A DNA stretch of 64,000 nucleotides from Bactericera cockerelli (GCA_024516035.1 CM044963.1:24240935-24304934), one strand, 5' to 3'; shown: positions 1 through 10,639, counted from the stretch's first letter. The notes: a model not told the origin generated them from the sequence alone. Numbers and translations: made by a program.

Positions 1-40
1 TTATTATTACTCGCTTTGCCTACCTTTGCAGTACTTGAGA

Positions 41-105
41 CTAAAATCACCAACCCTTAGGTATTGAGTTCACCGCCTTATCGATGGAGCTACTGATGAT
101 GGGCA
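41..105 (-). repeat. SINE-A fragment (tRNA-like head)
   Basis: On the minus strand this matches the head of SINE family A: the A-box part (AGTAGCTCxATCGATAAGGCGG) followed by a degraded B-box region. Better copies lie at 21828, 43903 and 34038 (minus). The tail is missing. Called from cross-comparison within the window only. Confidence 0.5.
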
Positions 106-360
106 TAGGAAAAGAAGTACTGAATAGGCCTAACCTATGGAAAATTCCAGTCACATCCATAGGAAACATCGAGTTTGAACTCCTGTATCCAGTGGATGGG
201 AAATGAGAGGCATAAGGAAAAGACATGAGGCTAAATAGAGAGGAGAAGTTAGGCCTCCTTATCCATTGCAGGGATGCGGTATAGAGAAGGCATAAAGATG
301 TATACAATAAGCGGTAGATGGTAGAATGTATAGAGAAATAGATGTAAGGATTGTTGGGTG
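106..360. other. No recognisable feature
   Basis: Mixed sequence between a SINE fragment and a purine tract. The open frame on the minus strand is compositional and continues into the purine tract. Confidence 0.5.
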
Positions 361-640
361 AGAGTGAAAAAGATAAAGAGAAAGGACTAGAAAATAAAAT
401 AGGAATAAGGAAGGAATAGGAGGAGGAAGAGAAGGGAAATAAGAGGATGGAGATTAGGAGAATAGGAGGAGAGTGAGAAGGAAAATAGGAGGAGGAAGAA
501 AAGGAGAAACATAACAAGAAGGAAATATAAAATAGACTTAGGACGGATGGGAAGGTGAAGCAAAATTTCGAAATTTGGGGAGAGAAAGGAAGGAGACAAA
601 AAAAATATGGGGAGAGGGAGGGAAGGAGGAAAAGTTTGTC
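361..640. repeat. Purine-rich low-complexity tract
   Basis: Nearly pure A/G with interrupted GGA and GAGGA steps. The minus-strand open frames across it are Ser/Leu/Phe-rich translations of CT repeats and are not genes. Confidence 0.85.
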
Positions 641-748
641 CAAGTTTAATATAAAAAGTCAGAACACTTTGACTTCACAGTCAGCTCCAGTGATTTAATA
701 CTCAATAGTTTTTTACTTTCCTTATTTTGATTTTAAAAACTCTTTTGA

Positions 749-796
749 TATTGTATTGTATTATGTTGTATTGTATTGTATTGTATTGTATTGTAT
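749..796. repeat. TATTG pentanucleotide microsatellite
   Basis: About nine units of TATTG/TGTAT with one interruption (TTATG). Confidence 0.9.
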
Positions 797-904
797 AATA
801 ACATCGAGGACACAATTTTCGATTTGTACTTGAAAAAAGGTAGAAAATTTCTTTTTGCACGGATTAATAGGTACCACACAGTCACACACCAGATTGACCA
901 ACTC

Positions 905-1033
905 TGTCTTTTATGAAACCTGTTGGATCAAGTTTTATTTAAAAAGGACACAGAATATATTCATACATAGATATTGAAATGAATAAAACAAAACTTGATC
1001 AAGGGCGGTGCTAATGCCAACGGCATTCTCTTC
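905..1033 (-). repeat. Repeat H, retroelement 3' tail (minus)
   Basis: Reverse complement of the block at 41573-41700. On the minus strand it reads AGAATGCCGTTGGCATTAGC, then ACCGCCCTTGATCAAG, then an AT-rich part containing AATAAAACTTGATC. The hairpin followed by CGCC and the polyadenylation-like AATAAA suggest the 3' end of a non-LTR retroelement or SINE. Confidence 0.55.
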
Positions 1034-1700
1034 ATATATTATAATACCACAGATTTCAGTTTTATTGAGCTCAGGATAGGATCACCTGACACACTATGAC
1101 ACTTCCCTACGTGTCCTGGGAGCTATATGGGATATCAAACGAAGGCGTGACGTGCATTCTAGGCAGCGGATTAATATGAAGCTATTGGTGGTATGTTTGA
1201 AACGGATGATACACATATCAGTATACTGGAGACGAATGAAGCATAAAGGACTATTATACGTACATGCTGATATACTAGATGCATGTGTAGAAGAAGGTAT
1301 TAAGATAAAGATGTTGATAGTGTATTTGAAATGGATATTTTTATATTTAAAAAAAAATTGAAGTGGATGAAGAACTTATCAGTATGCTATGACTGCTATC
1401 GTTATAACCACAGTCAACGTTCTATCCTAGTGCTGACAACAGCTAAAATAAATTGTATCTCTTGACGGAACAAGATTCCTAATCAAGAGACCATGAATAT
1501 TCCCTAGGCATTAGACTTAACCCAGATAACGCGGTGAAATTTTTTGTTTTATTTTTTTGGAGTGATATAAATTGAGTCCTGAATCAAAATAAGTGCTGTC
1601 AACTTATCCCTCGGACTCAAAACAAAGAGCTTAAGGTGTCGCCAACTAACCTCAACAAGCTGAATGAATTAGAAAAATCCACAATGTAGTACCTTTCACA
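1034..1700. other. No gene seen
   Basis: Non-repetitive at the level I can see. The short frame at 1152-1361 has no recognisable domain or splice context. Confidence 0.5.
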
Positions 1701-1758
1701 AGATGGGGCTGACTTCCTTCCAGAAGGACGTCCTTCTGGAAGGACGTCAGCCCCATCT
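1701..1758. repeat. Short GC-rich hairpin
   Basis: Two 28-bp arms beginning AGATGGGGCTGAC, separated by only 2 bp (CG), with a single mismatch (T/G). The arms are much richer in GC than the surroundings. Confidence 0.85.
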
Positions 1759-1944
1759 GGGATAATATTATGAAATAATGATTTTTATATAATTATGTTT
1801 TATATCTTTCAAACTTGATGATTAGATTTTGTTTTAATGTTTCCGTATCTTCGAAAGTTGGTTATTCTCTTTGACATATATGTAGTTGATGAGAGATCAC
1901 AGATGGAATTGATCTGGAAAATAACAGAGACTGCATAATTGCAA

Positions 1945-2275
1945 CTGGTTGAGGAGAGGGAGAGAGAGAGAAATATTAAGTGTGAGATAACAAAGAGGGG
2001 AAAAATAATATAGAAAAAATAAAAATACAGAGAAAGAGAGAAATTGCGTGGATTGAGAAGAAGAAAACAGAAAACAGAAGGGATTAATGATAGAGGGAAA
2101 GAGAAAGGAGAGAGAAGAGAGGGGAAGTAGAGAAGAATACAGAGAGGGAAGAGAGAAGGAGAATAGTGATAAGTGATAAGTACATAATAAAAAAGAAAGA
2201 AGTAGAAAGGAGAACATGAGAAAAAAAGAAAGGAGAAAGTATAGAGGGAAAGAGAAAGGAGAGAAGAGAAACTGA
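1945..2275. repeat. Purine-rich low-complexity tract
   Basis: GAGA/GGAGA-rich sequence with AAGAAAG runs. The 242-codon and 85-codon minus-strand frames are CT-repeat translations (F/S/L) and are rejected as genes. Confidence 0.8.
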
Positions 2276-2405
2276 AACCTGTGAAATGAAATGTAAGATA
2301 ATATAATTATCTCCGGCCCTGTTTTGATTAAAAATCTCCAACTATATACTAACCAAATTTTTCCAACTTTATACAATTGTATTTTAATATTATATACAAT
2401 AAACA

Positions 2406-2547
2406 TGGGTAATTCTCGTGACGCTGGCTTTTCCCGGCCCCACTCAGTCAATGTGAGTAGCAGGTTTGTGAGTTTCCTGCGAATGGAGGGTAAAACCCCC
2501 GTCGTGATATTACCATGGCAGTTGAAAGCGACGTTAAGCCCCACTTG

Positions 2548-2579
<32 letters not shown>
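2406..2579 (-). repeat. Repeat D (minus), followed by A run
   Basis: The minus strand matches repeat D: start near TTTCAACTGCCATGG, then ACGGGGGTTTTACCCTCC, ATTCGCAGGAAACTCAC and a GGCCGGGAAAAGCC part. It stops before the CTGGACGTTGCT section present in the longer copies at 10640 and 44899. A run of about 33 A follows on the plus strand (2547-2579). Confidence 0.6.
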
Positions 2580-2580
<1 letters not shown>

Positions 2581-2739
2581 ATGGGTAAATCCCGTTAATT
2601 TGTAAAAAACAAAAAAAAAAAACAAAAAATTTCAAACTTGTCTTAAAATATGTACTTTTAATGTTCACTACTTTTCAGAAAATATATTACAAATAGGGTA
2701 GTTCTGTTTATACTGGTAATGACAAAAAATCAAAACCTA

Positions 2740-2852
2740 GTAGAAAAGGTTACCCCTCGATACTGTGGTACACGTGTTATAGCATTTTTAAAATTTTAAT
2801 CCTTTCTCTAGATATTTCGAGTGGCTCCTTTTTTTTTTGGCGGACCCTGTAT
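2740..2852 (-). repeat. Terminus of a CAGGGT-type element
   Basis: The minus strand begins TATACAGGGTCCGCC followed by an A run. This resembles the ends of the Tc1/mariner-type miniature elements elsewhere in the window. No second terminus was found, so this is a solo or truncated end. Confidence 0.4.
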
Positions 2853-3408
2853 ATAATAGGAAGGGAAGGTGAGAGACAGCGACAGAAAGGGAAATAGCTA
2901 TGAGAATATATGAGAGAGACAAAAAAGGAATAGAAAAATTACTGATAAAGAATGAGAGAGAGAGATAAGGAGGTCGAGAAAAAGTATATTGCATGGAAAG
3001 TTGAGAAATATCAAATGTCAGCTTGAAATGCGAATCAGCATTATTCTAAGATCTCATCATATTATCTCTCTTGCTCTCTCTCTCTCTCTGCTACTGCCTT
3101 AAGAGAGTTGAGAGAGTGTGTAACATAAATAATAATCTGAACTTTAGTTTCTTTGGCGTGTTGAACTCTCTGAGGACAAAAATTAACCTCCTAGACAGAG
3201 TACCTATATTTGTACAATATTTCATTATCATGTCTCTTTCTTTGTATAAAGGCGTTTTCCACAACTCGTCCATGGTCTATGGTATTCTACAAAATATTCG
3301 TCATGAAAATTATGCATATTAGAGGCAAAATAGATCAAAGGTATTTCTTTTAATCACGAATCACAAATACTTAATCCAGCTTTACAAATGGCCAGGTGGG
3401 TCCCAACT
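2853..3408. other. Purine/CT patches, no gene
   Basis: GAGA-rich to about 2990, a short CT tract near 3068-3090, then plain AT-rich sequence. The two overlapping frames at 3071-3322 and 3091-3273 lie on opposite strands and show no domain. Confidence 0.5.
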
Positions 3409-3486
3409 CATGTAGATTTAGCGTCACGTAATTTGGAGCTCTGTGATTGGTGGAAATTCATTATGTGACGCTAAATCTTCTACATG
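3409..3486. repeat. 78-bp imperfect palindrome
   Basis: Left arm CATGTAGATTTAGCGTCACG pairs with the right arm CGCTAAATCTTCTACATG, apart from a 3-nt insertion and one substitution. The size fits a very small MITE or an excision relic. Confidence 0.7.
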
Positions 3487-3528
3487 ATCCAGCAGTCGAG
3501 TCTCGACCCGGCTATAATATCTCTGCTG

Positions 3529-3590
3529 AACTTTGGACTCGAACCTTCGGTGACGTCACGAATCCGCCGCGTTATCGATTCAGCTACTTT
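3529..3590 (-). repeat. SINE-A fragment
   Basis: The minus strand reads AGTAGCTGAATCGATAACGC and GGCGGATTCGTGACGTC, a diverged head of family A, ending in a TCGAGTCC-like B box. Confidence 0.45.
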
Positions 3591-3734
3591 TTTTGGGGCT
3601 TTCTTAAAAGTGGCGGGGTTCTCGCATGTGAGCTCTTCCACCCAAAGCTACTGAGGTCGGACTTATTTTGAAATGAATCGCGAGGTGTAATAAGATAAAG
3701 AGCAATCATCAGTAAATGAGTTTTCAAATTTGAA

Positions 3735-3838
3735 CGGTCAGCCATCCAAGTCCTTCCTCCACTGGATGTTGCTTAACTTCAGCAACAGAACGAGAACTGG
3801 TGTTTCGAACGTGCCATCGACACCGACCCTGGCACTTT
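3735..3838 (+). repeat. Repeat D fragment
   Basis: Carries the CACTGGATGTTGCTTAACTT section and the GAGAACTGGTG...GCCATCGAC end of repeat D, diverged from the copy at 44853-45040. Confidence 0.5.
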
Positions 3839-3861
3839 ATAAACCAGTTTTTTTTTTATCT

Positions 3862-4061
3862 GTCCCAGTAGCTCAGTGGTTAAGGCGGCACTCTGTGAAT
3901 CCAAAGACTCCAGAGGTCGTGGGTTCGAAACCCAGCTGGGACATGACATGTTATCCTCCCAATTGGGATTTTTACCACATAAAAATATGTCTTGGGCTTA
4001 CTGCTGGAATAATGGGACTTTAATAGTCCTAATCGGCAGTATAAATAAGGCGATATTATTA
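3862..4061 (+). repeat. SINE-B, full length
   Basis: A tRNA-like head starts GTCCCAGTAGCTCAGTGG (A box), with GGTCGTGGGTTCGAAACCC as the B box and a closing GGGAC that pairs with the start. The body continues with TCTTGGGCTTACTGCTGGAA, then TAATGGGACTTTAATAGTCC, ending GGCGATATTATTATT. Other copies are at 11813, 34300 and 39903, with minus copies at 42795 and 44610. The repeated body shows that this is a SINE and not a tRNA gene. Confidence 0.85.
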
Positions 4062-4062
4062 T

Positions 4063-4106
4063 TTTTTACTTTCCTTATCCTATAATAAGGAGTATTGTAT
4101 TTTATA
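4063..4106 (-). repeat. Terminal hairpin of repeat J
   Basis: TTTTTACTTTCCTTATCC...ATAATAAGGA then GTATTGTATT matches, in inverse orientation, the end of the longer copy at 62025-62275. Confidence 0.5.
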
Positions 4107-4127
4107 AACCTATTGCGGTGCTCTCAC

Positions 4128-4300
4128 CTCTCTTGATAGCCCCCACCCCACTCTCATCAGTGGCGGCTCCTCGGTACCCATGTACAATCACCACCAGCTC
4201 CTTCCCCGGCACAAACTCTTCCCTCTCGAGGTCCCTTGCGAGGTCCTCCCCTGATAGATGCGACACCAGTTCGTAGTCAGGACAGTGGACGCAGCGAGAT
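4128..4300 (-). CDS. Lipase-like internal exon
   Basis: Partial gene, one exon. On the minus strand the acceptor is TCTGTTTCAG at 4310-4301 and the donor is GTGAGA from 4127. The exon is 173 bp: it starts with one base completing a codon (phase 2 entry), has 57 codons, and leaves one base (phase 1 exit). The product contains CVHCPDYELVSHLSG, then GEDLARDLERE, then a hydrophobic strand KELVVIVHGYRG. A strand ending in HG followed by an aromatic residue is the oxyanion-hole region of pancreatic-lipase-family enzymes, which hydrolyse lipid esters and are usually secreted. The catalytic Ser/Asp/His would lie in later exons, left of the window. Entry phase matches the exit of the exon at 22702-22786. 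The family call is inferred from motif pattern; another alpha/beta hydrolase is possible. Confidence 0.5.
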
Positions 4301-4994
4301 CTGAAACAGAGGGATTTGTTTGAAAATATGCGAATTGATTGAATGGTTGGGTGGAAGAGCTCCAGCAATTTGAGAATTATGCTATTAAAGCCTAAAAAAA
4401 TTGAGTAAATCCACACTGTTCTTCAGGTCGGGCGATAGAGCGCTGTGATTGGATGATATTCTGACATGAGGAAGGGTCCGACTTATGTTTTTCAGCCTGA
4501 TTTATAATTCGGTCCTAAGTGGGAGATTGTGCAACGGTCTATTCCCTTGTCTTTTTAAGGTCCAAATTAAAGAACGACGCTATAGCAGAGACTGTTAGCG
4601 TGTTGTTGTTATTACCATACTATTATGTGTAGTAACAGAGTCTACCAAAGCTACGTTCATTAATTCGGGCCTTAATGTCTTTCCTTGTCTCTTTCCCTCT
4701 TTCTCTCTCCTTCTTTCTTTCTCTTTCTCTCCTTCTAAATAATTTTCCTGTCCATTGAATTTGTGATCATTTAATTAATTATTGAAACAAAGCAGTAAGG
4801 CGTAGCGAAGAGACAGGAGATGAAGAAAACACAAGAGAATCTAAGAAGAAAGAAAAAGGAGAGAAAAGAAGAGAGAAGAAAAGGAATTGTGGTAGAAAAA
4901 AAATAGAATAAAAGATTAAAAGAAGAAAAGAAGGTGAAAAAAAAAGAAAGGGAAGGAAAAGAGGAGAGAATAAAATGAGGGAATAGAAAAAATT
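4301..4994. other. Intronic-type sequence, CT and GA tracts
   Basis: Upstream flank of the 4128-4300 exon on its strand. Holds a CT tract (4682-4735) and a purine tract (4800-4985). No coding signal seen. Confidence 0.5.
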
Positions 4995-5112
4995 GGTAAT
5001 CATATTTGTGTTAATTACTTTCGTGATACCTACTACTCAAACTCGCTATTAGTAAATCTACGACCTGCAAGTTACAAGTCCGCCGCCTTATCGATCAAGC
5101 TATTAAGGTCGA
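4995..5112 (-). repeat. SINE-A, 3' part and head (minus)
   Basis: The minus strand reads GACCTTAATAGCTTGATCGA, TAAGGCGGCGGACTTGTAAC, then a tail with AGTAGGTATCACGAAAGTAA and TTAACACAAATATGATTACC. It lacks some of the B-box region. Confidence 0.65.
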
Positions 5113-5577
5113 TAAATGGGAAAACAAAAAAAAAATAAAGGGAAAGAAAAGAAAAGTAAAAAGAGAAAAAGAGAGGAAAGAGAAGAGAAAACAGTGGGTA
5201 CAAAATTCTGTTTGTCATGCAAGAATACTGAACGCAAAAGAAAAAGAGTACCTAAGAGAAATAGCAAAACATATCTGACGAGGCACAGTCATACCTGGGT
5301 ACCTAGTTATAATTAAAATTAATTTAATTCTAACGTTCTTGAGCTAAAGAGCAGAAAAAAATAGAAATAGTTTAGCAATTGAGACTCCCAGGACAACATC
5401 GAAGGAATGACAAAAGGGAGAACATTTTTTTAAATATTTAACATTAAAATTCACGTTGTTGAAAATTCCTGGGTGTATGAGTAAGATTCCACATGGTATT
5501 ATTATTATTATGATAAAAATATCCATGGGTCAGAAATTATTGAATTCCTTATTAATAGTAGGGAAAATTCAACACAG

Positions 5578-5640
5578 TCCACAAGCGTTTAGAGTAGTTA
5601 CTGTTTCATGGCTATGAAATGAAAAGTCTGTCCACTGATT
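5578..5640 (+). repeat. SINE-F fragment
   Basis: CACAAGCGTTTAGAGTAGTT...CTGTTTCATGGCTATGAAAT corresponds to the distal end of the family F copies at 46588 (minus) and 22600-22650. Confidence 0.5.
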
Positions 5641-5721
5641 GACTTAATACCATTATTGTTACACTCAGAAAAGTGCCAGATTTACAACCCAACCATAAAT
5701 TATTACAAATAAAAGTATGGA

Positions 5722-5895
5722 CTGGAAGACATCACAGTTCAGAGAATTCTTATTGGAGCAAGAGGCACAATCACTCAAAGATTCCTTGATGTCTTGAAAT
5801 TTTTCAACCTAGAAAACACCATTGCCAAGGAAATTGCCCTCATAGGATTTAAATACACCATCGAAATAATTCGTCACCTCTATAATTCAAACTAA
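5722..5895 (+). pseudogene. LINE ORF C-terminal relic
   Basis: An open stretch of 57 codons ending in TAA, with no start codon. It reads ITVQRILIGARGTITQRF, then DVLKFFNLENTIAKEIAL, then a C-terminus IIRHLYNSN. The pattern of hydrophobic-R-I-x-IGxxGTI, then an amphipathic helix, then IIRxLxN is what I know from the extreme C-termini of several invertebrate non-LTR retrotransposon ORFs. Upstream sequence is not open in this frame, so this is a 5'-truncated or decayed insertion. Family assignment is from pattern memory. Confidence 0.4.
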
Positions 5896-6082
5896 AGAGT
5901 CCCAAGAATATAAAAAACAACAGTCTAAAACAACATCCTCAAACTATTTAAAAAAAATTGTGTTCAGTATACCGTGCCAACAGGCAACAAATCATTGGGT
6001 GTACAATTGTTAAATATATTAATATGTATTTTAACTTAACAAATCAAGTGAAAACAAATATTAAAGCTATGAAAAGATATAA

Positions 6083-6297
6083 TAATAATAATAATAAAAC
6101 TCTTTAGTGGAAGATAACCACTAGGTGAGTTTAATGCTTAAAGTATTTTCTACCTCCAAACCCGCAGAGACCAGGAGTGTCATTATTAAAGCTCAAGTAC
6201 GTATATGAGGGAAAATTAATGCTCTGGGTGGGATTCGAACCAACGGATCCTCACACTACCTGGATAGACTAGCGCCTTTCGACTACCACCAATGAAC
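6083..6297 (-). repeat. SINE-C, full length (minus)
   Basis: On the minus strand: GGTGGTAGTCGAAAGGCGCT (A box region), ATCCAGGTAGTGTGAGGATC, GTTGGTTCGAATCCCACC (B box), a body with ATAATGACACTCCTGGTCTC, then GGTAGAAAATACTTTAAGCA and CACTAAAGAGTTTTATTATT. Same layout as 32007 and 56451. Confidence 0.8.
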
Positions 6298-6324
6298 CAT
6301 TCATTTAAAAAAATAAAAATACTC

Positions 6325-6468
6325 TAGGGGATCGATAAGGCGGCGGACTTGTAACCTGGAGGTCGGTGGTTCAAGTCGGTGGTTTACAGAGTAAATTTAG
6401 TAATGCGAGTTTGAGTACTTGTGACATTACGAAAGTGATTAACACAAATACGATAACTTTTTCATACT
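6325..6468 (+). repeat. SINE-A (+), head slightly truncated
   Basis: GATCGATAAGGCGGCGGACT, then TGGAGGTCGGTGGTTCAAGT, then the tail TTTGAGTACTTGTGACATTA and GTGATTAACACAAATACG. It abuts the MITE at 6471. Confidence 0.75.
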
Positions 6469-6470
6469 CT

Positions 6471-6613
6471 AGGGGCAAAATTAATAGACGTTTTTGTTAT
6501 GCCTCTGTGGCGCTAAGTCCCGGATTGCGTACTGTGTTAGATAGGGAAAACCGATGCTAAACAATGACTCAAGTTGTCGATTTTGTCTATTAATGTCGCC
6601 CTGGACCACCCTG
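6471..6613. mobile_element. MITE-K, diverged copy
   Basis: The left part reads GGGGCAAAATTAATAGACG and the right part, on the other strand, CAGGGTGGTCCAGGGCGAC then ATTAATAGAC. The interior contains TGCCTCTGTGGCGCTAAGTC and GGATTGCGTACTG, also present in both arms at 10992-11196. The right end is of the CAGGGTG type. Confidence 0.6.
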
Positions 6614-7349
6614 AATGTCTACAGAATTGTATTCCCTTCATCGCATCGCGTCGAGAGCTTTGTAACTTGATTCCCACTTCAATTGTTTTCCTCTCCTTCA
6701 AACTTCTCGCAAATTAATTAGAATTGTCAAATTACAAATTAAAGCTCGCCCCCCCCCCCATCCCCCCTTCTCTGTATTCCTTTGTCGGTCTTTTCATTTA
6801 TTTGGCTCTTTTTACTACGGCTCCTTTTAAAATTTAAACGAGGATCTCTTTTATGTTGTGTTTTTCACTCTCTCTCTTTTTTTCTTTTCCAGTCTGGTAC
6901 ACTCTTTTCCCGACTACCCCCCCCCCTTTTTCTATAATTTTAAGAGTTTCCTTGTAGTAACCTGATAGTAAAAAAATATATTGAAACCCGGTGCTAGTCC
7001 TGGGAATTGTTGTGAGAGGATCTCATTTCAGATTTTCAATTGGAACACCCTTTTCTTTCTCTTCTCACTGTTAATACGTAGGTATTCGTAGAACATGTAT
7101 GCAATTATTATTGCTGATTAGAAGTACTAAGGAAAGCAATCGAAAGTTGAAACAATTCTCCGAACCCTTGAGATTGAGAGGACTAGGCAGAAGTTCAAGT
7201 CAGCAATAATTGAGGATGGTTCAGGTTTAGACTTTATAAGTCAATAAACATTGTTGACATCAAAAAACACAAAATTTGAATATAGTTTAATATAAAACCT
7301 TCAAATTTTCATTTCTTCATCGTTGAAAATTTAACAAGAAATATAAATA
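6614..7349. other. No gene; short C and CT runs
   Basis: C runs near 6750 and 6920, CT-rich patches, otherwise plain AT-rich sequence. Confidence 0.5.
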
Positions 7350-7620
7350 AAATATGCTCCCAATTATGGACACAATACTTCCTCGTGATTAGTTCACACT
7401 GAACACAAGTGGCAATTTTGAGATTTTATACTAAATCACTTGTATCTCTAAAATTACATAACCGATTTTCTTCAAATTTAGTTTATATGGTAGAATACTG
7501 TCTTTCCTACGTTTTAGATTCTTCATTTTTATCGGCAGGACGTAGACATTATTTTTGATTTTTTTTACCAAAATTTTGGATTTTCTTAAATATCAGAGCT
7601 CAATAATATTTTATAAAAAA
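7350..7620 (+). repeat. Repeat I (+), partial
   Basis: ATGGACACAATACTTCCTCG, then CACTTGTATCTCTAAAATTA, ACCGATTTTCTTCAAATTTA, TATGGTAGAATACTG and AAATTTTGGATTTTCTTAAA. It shares this order with 37383-37600 and, inverted, with 32595-33262. Confidence 0.6.
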
Positions 7621-8654
7621 ATAATTATAAATACCATAAAGTAATCATATCATAAAGCATCATACAGCAAAATATCATAAAGCAATTATAGACAAACTCA
7701 CTAACACAAGATTCTCAAAACCAATAATAAAGCTGTTCAAAAGTTATCTGCAAAATCGAAAGAACCATGTTAGATATGATTAATGTAAATCACAACCTTT
7801 TAGTCCTCATTCCGGAGTAGTCCAAGGGTCTAAGCTATGAAGCCTTATTTTTATACTTTCTTATAATGACATATAAAACCATATTAGAAAATAAAGCTCT
7901 ATGCAGATGACCTCAAGAGATATAAGAAATTATCCTGGTACTGGATATTACTTGTTGCGTTTTTAAACATTGGATAATGTCACAAAAGATCTATTTAAGG
8001 TCGCAGTGACAAAGAGCTTTCGTAGCCGACAGCCCTACTTATACCAATACTAATAAACATTACATAACATTTATATATATTTTAAATACATATTTTTCAA
8101 TTCGTATTCCCTGGTTAGGAATCAAAAGAAACGTTAATACCTACCGGAGGCATTCTATACTTTTGTTTATTTTTTGATAGTATTTGTATTCAATTGAATT
8201 TATAGGGGAAAATTACAATAATACACAAGAAAATACAACAATGGGGGAAAAAAACTTTCTTTAAATTAGATGTGTACAGTAGGAGGTCAAGTTCGGCGTA
8301 TAACTACTCGACTTTTACCAGGTTTTTTTTTTTTTTTTGGCATTGGTTGGCAAGACCATTCTATACACCTATACGGCCATAAAATTTTATTTCATTATTT
8401 TAAATTTTAGGATTAAAATATTTTAAATTTTAGGGTTCAAATTCCGACATCACAGTCAGATTACTTTGGGTGTTCGACGGGGCCCTGTTATAACTCGAAA
8501 GGAAAAAAAAAGAAATTGTTTGGAGATGTTGGATATACTCAAGATATATACAGATGAAAAAGGTAAAAAGTTTAAAAAAGAGAGAAACAGTGAGAGAGAG
8601 AAAAAAAAAATATTCACTATTATATTTCTTTCTTGACAAGCGGAAAAAAGAATA
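7621..8654. other. No gene; AT-rich with a T run
   Basis: T run at about 8322-8339, purine-rich from 8500. No domain in the minus frame at 8430-8639. Confidence 0.5.
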
Positions 8655-9010
8655 ATTAAAGTTATGTGAGAACTTGTAAAGAGAGAGAGATAGGGTTATG
8701 TGAGAACTTGTAAAGAGAGAGAGAGAGAGAGATAGGGTTATGTGAGAACTTGTAAAGAGAGAGAGAGAGAGAGAGAGATAGGGTTATGTGAGAACTTGTA
8801 AAGAGAGAGAGAAAGAGAGATAGGGTTATGTGAGAACTTGTAAAGAGAGAAAGAGAGAGAGATAGGGTTATGTGAGAATTTGTAAAGAGAGAGAGATAGG
8901 GTTATGTGAGAACATGTAAAGAGAGAGAGATAGGGTTATGTGAGAACTTATAAAGAGAGAGAGAGAGAGAGAGATAGGGTTATGTGAGAACTTGTAAACA
9001 GAGAGAGAGA
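8655..9010. repeat. Minisatellite, about nine units
   Basis: Unit is TAGGGTTATGTGAGAACTTG followed by TAAAGAGAGAGAGA. Unit length changes only through the number of GA dinucleotides. A diverged unit lies at 9010-9060. Confidence 0.9.
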
Positions 9011-9171
9011 GTGGGACGGACCAGGTTATGTGAAAACTGAGAAAGAGAGAGGTATAGGTATTCGTGGTGACTTGTAAAAAGTGAGAGAGAAAGGGAGAAG
9101 AAATAAGATGTAAGTTACATAAATTCCCTATGGAGACCAAGACAATAGAGACTGTCAATTGAGATGTCTCC

Positions 9172-9290
9172 CTTTTTTTCTCTCTCTCTCTCTCTCTTTC
9201 ACCTCTCTCCCTTTTTGACCTCTCTCCCTTTTTCACCTTTCTCTCTTTTTCTCTGCCTCTTCTCCCTCTTTCTCAATTCCCTATCTTTCG
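9172..9290. repeat. CT-rich tract
   Basis: CTCTCTCT core with three CACCTCTCTCCCTTTTT-like units. Confidence 0.8.
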
Positions 9291-9364
9291 CTATATCATT
9301 ATTTTCACATAATTGAATTAGTGCGGGTTACATCTAGAACACTAAGGAATAGAAATATTCCTGT

Positions 9365-9482
9365 CTCTTCACACTGTCACACATTCTACCTACCCTAGAG
9401 GGTTTCTTCACACTTTCAAATATTCTATCTAGGCTAGGGGGGGTCCCTCACACTGTCACACATTCTACCTAGCCTAGAGGTT
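9365..9482. repeat. About 50-bp tandem repeat, about three units
   Basis: Units carry TCACACTGTCACACATTCTA followed by CCTA-C-CTAGAGGGTT. The second unit is the most diverged (ACTTTCAAATATTCTATCTA). Confidence 0.8.
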
Positions 9483-10002
9483 TTAAAATCAACACGACAC
9501 ACTTTTACATGATATAATCAAAATATTCTCGAAGTGAGATGTAACTTTTAGGTGTTGATTAAATCTATCTTCCATTATTTTATATTTATTTGTGAATTTT
9601 ATTTTTATAATTAATATTAGTTCCTTCATTTTAAAGTTAGTTAGTCAATTGAAATTATAATACTTTTGTTAATCACAATTATTGTAATATTATTACTATA
9701 CCGTAATTCACTATCACTCGCCTGACCTTGATTGAGCTACTGAGGTTGGTTGAGTCCCTCCACTACAAAAACTAATGAAAACGTTGAGAAAATTGACCTC
9801 AGATATAAATTTGACCGTCGATCTATAACAATGCTATGTGACACCATTAAAGTTAAGAAAAAGAGTTATATGAAAAAAAAACTTGACTCGATTTGAAAAA
9901 AAAATCACAACAACTTTTTGCTTATTTTTTCAGGGTCAGATTTTTTTTATGCATAAAGCATGCGTTCAAAACTTATATTATCTAGCGTTCTCGTAGGATC
10001 AC
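9483..10002. other. No gene seen
   Basis: AT-rich. A short AGCTACTGAGGTTGGTTGAG near 9734-9753 may be a remnant of a SINE-A head. Confidence 0.4.
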
Positions 10003-10128
10003 CGAAGTTTTCCGGCCCAAACCAGGCGGGGTGAGGTTAATGTGGTTAGCAGGTCTGTGAGTTTACTGCGAAAAGTGGGTAACAGCCCCGTCGTGATATG
10101 ATCATGCAGTTGAAAGCGCCGTTAAAGT
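10003..10128 (-). repeat. Repeat D (minus)
   Basis: The minus strand begins AACGGCGCTTTCAACTGCAT, passes ACGGGGCTGTTACCCAC and CGCAGTAAACTCACAGACC, and ends GGCCGGAAAACTTCGGTG. Confidence 0.65.
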
Positions 10129-10639
10129 CAAAATAATTCATATTTTAAAATATAGGTATTATAATAAATTTAATTATCTAATCAATCGAAACGGTCGTTG
10201 CGCGAGAGAACGTCTCCCAGAAACTACAATGCTTATATTACGGTAACTAATATAGTTTGTACGTATTTTATCGTTAAACTTGACGTAGCGCACCACTACT
10301 CATGGTACACAATATTATTATCTCATATTCGATATAAATTTTCCCGAGAATGCAATTTCTTACTTATCGTCAACATCGAAAACTTTGACAGATTGAAATC
10401 TTAATATTAAAGATCCGTCTAAATGTGTCCCTGGGGCGATCAGCACCGTGAACGACACAGATAACTGTGAAGTCATTATTATGCATACATAATATACTTG
10501 AAGGTGTAAACAAATCGAAGACAAAGGTGTGAATAGTTAGAGTGTGAGTTTGTGAGAAAAAAAGAAGTTTTTTTTCCTGCGATTAGTGGGACACTGTTTT
10601 TTTTCTTCAATGACACTGTATTTGTTTTTTTTACGTCCC
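10129..10639. other. No gene seen
   Basis: Contains a slightly CpG-richer stretch (10190-10400) without recognisable coding content. Confidence 0.4.

Noticed and set aside
1897..2625. 242-codon minus-strand open frame
   Set aside because: Runs through a poly-T (Phe run), repeat D and a GA/CT tract; no gene-like composition.
8655..9010. CRISPR-like array (constant core, variable spacer)
   Set aside because: Spacers are only GA runs; eukaryotic context.
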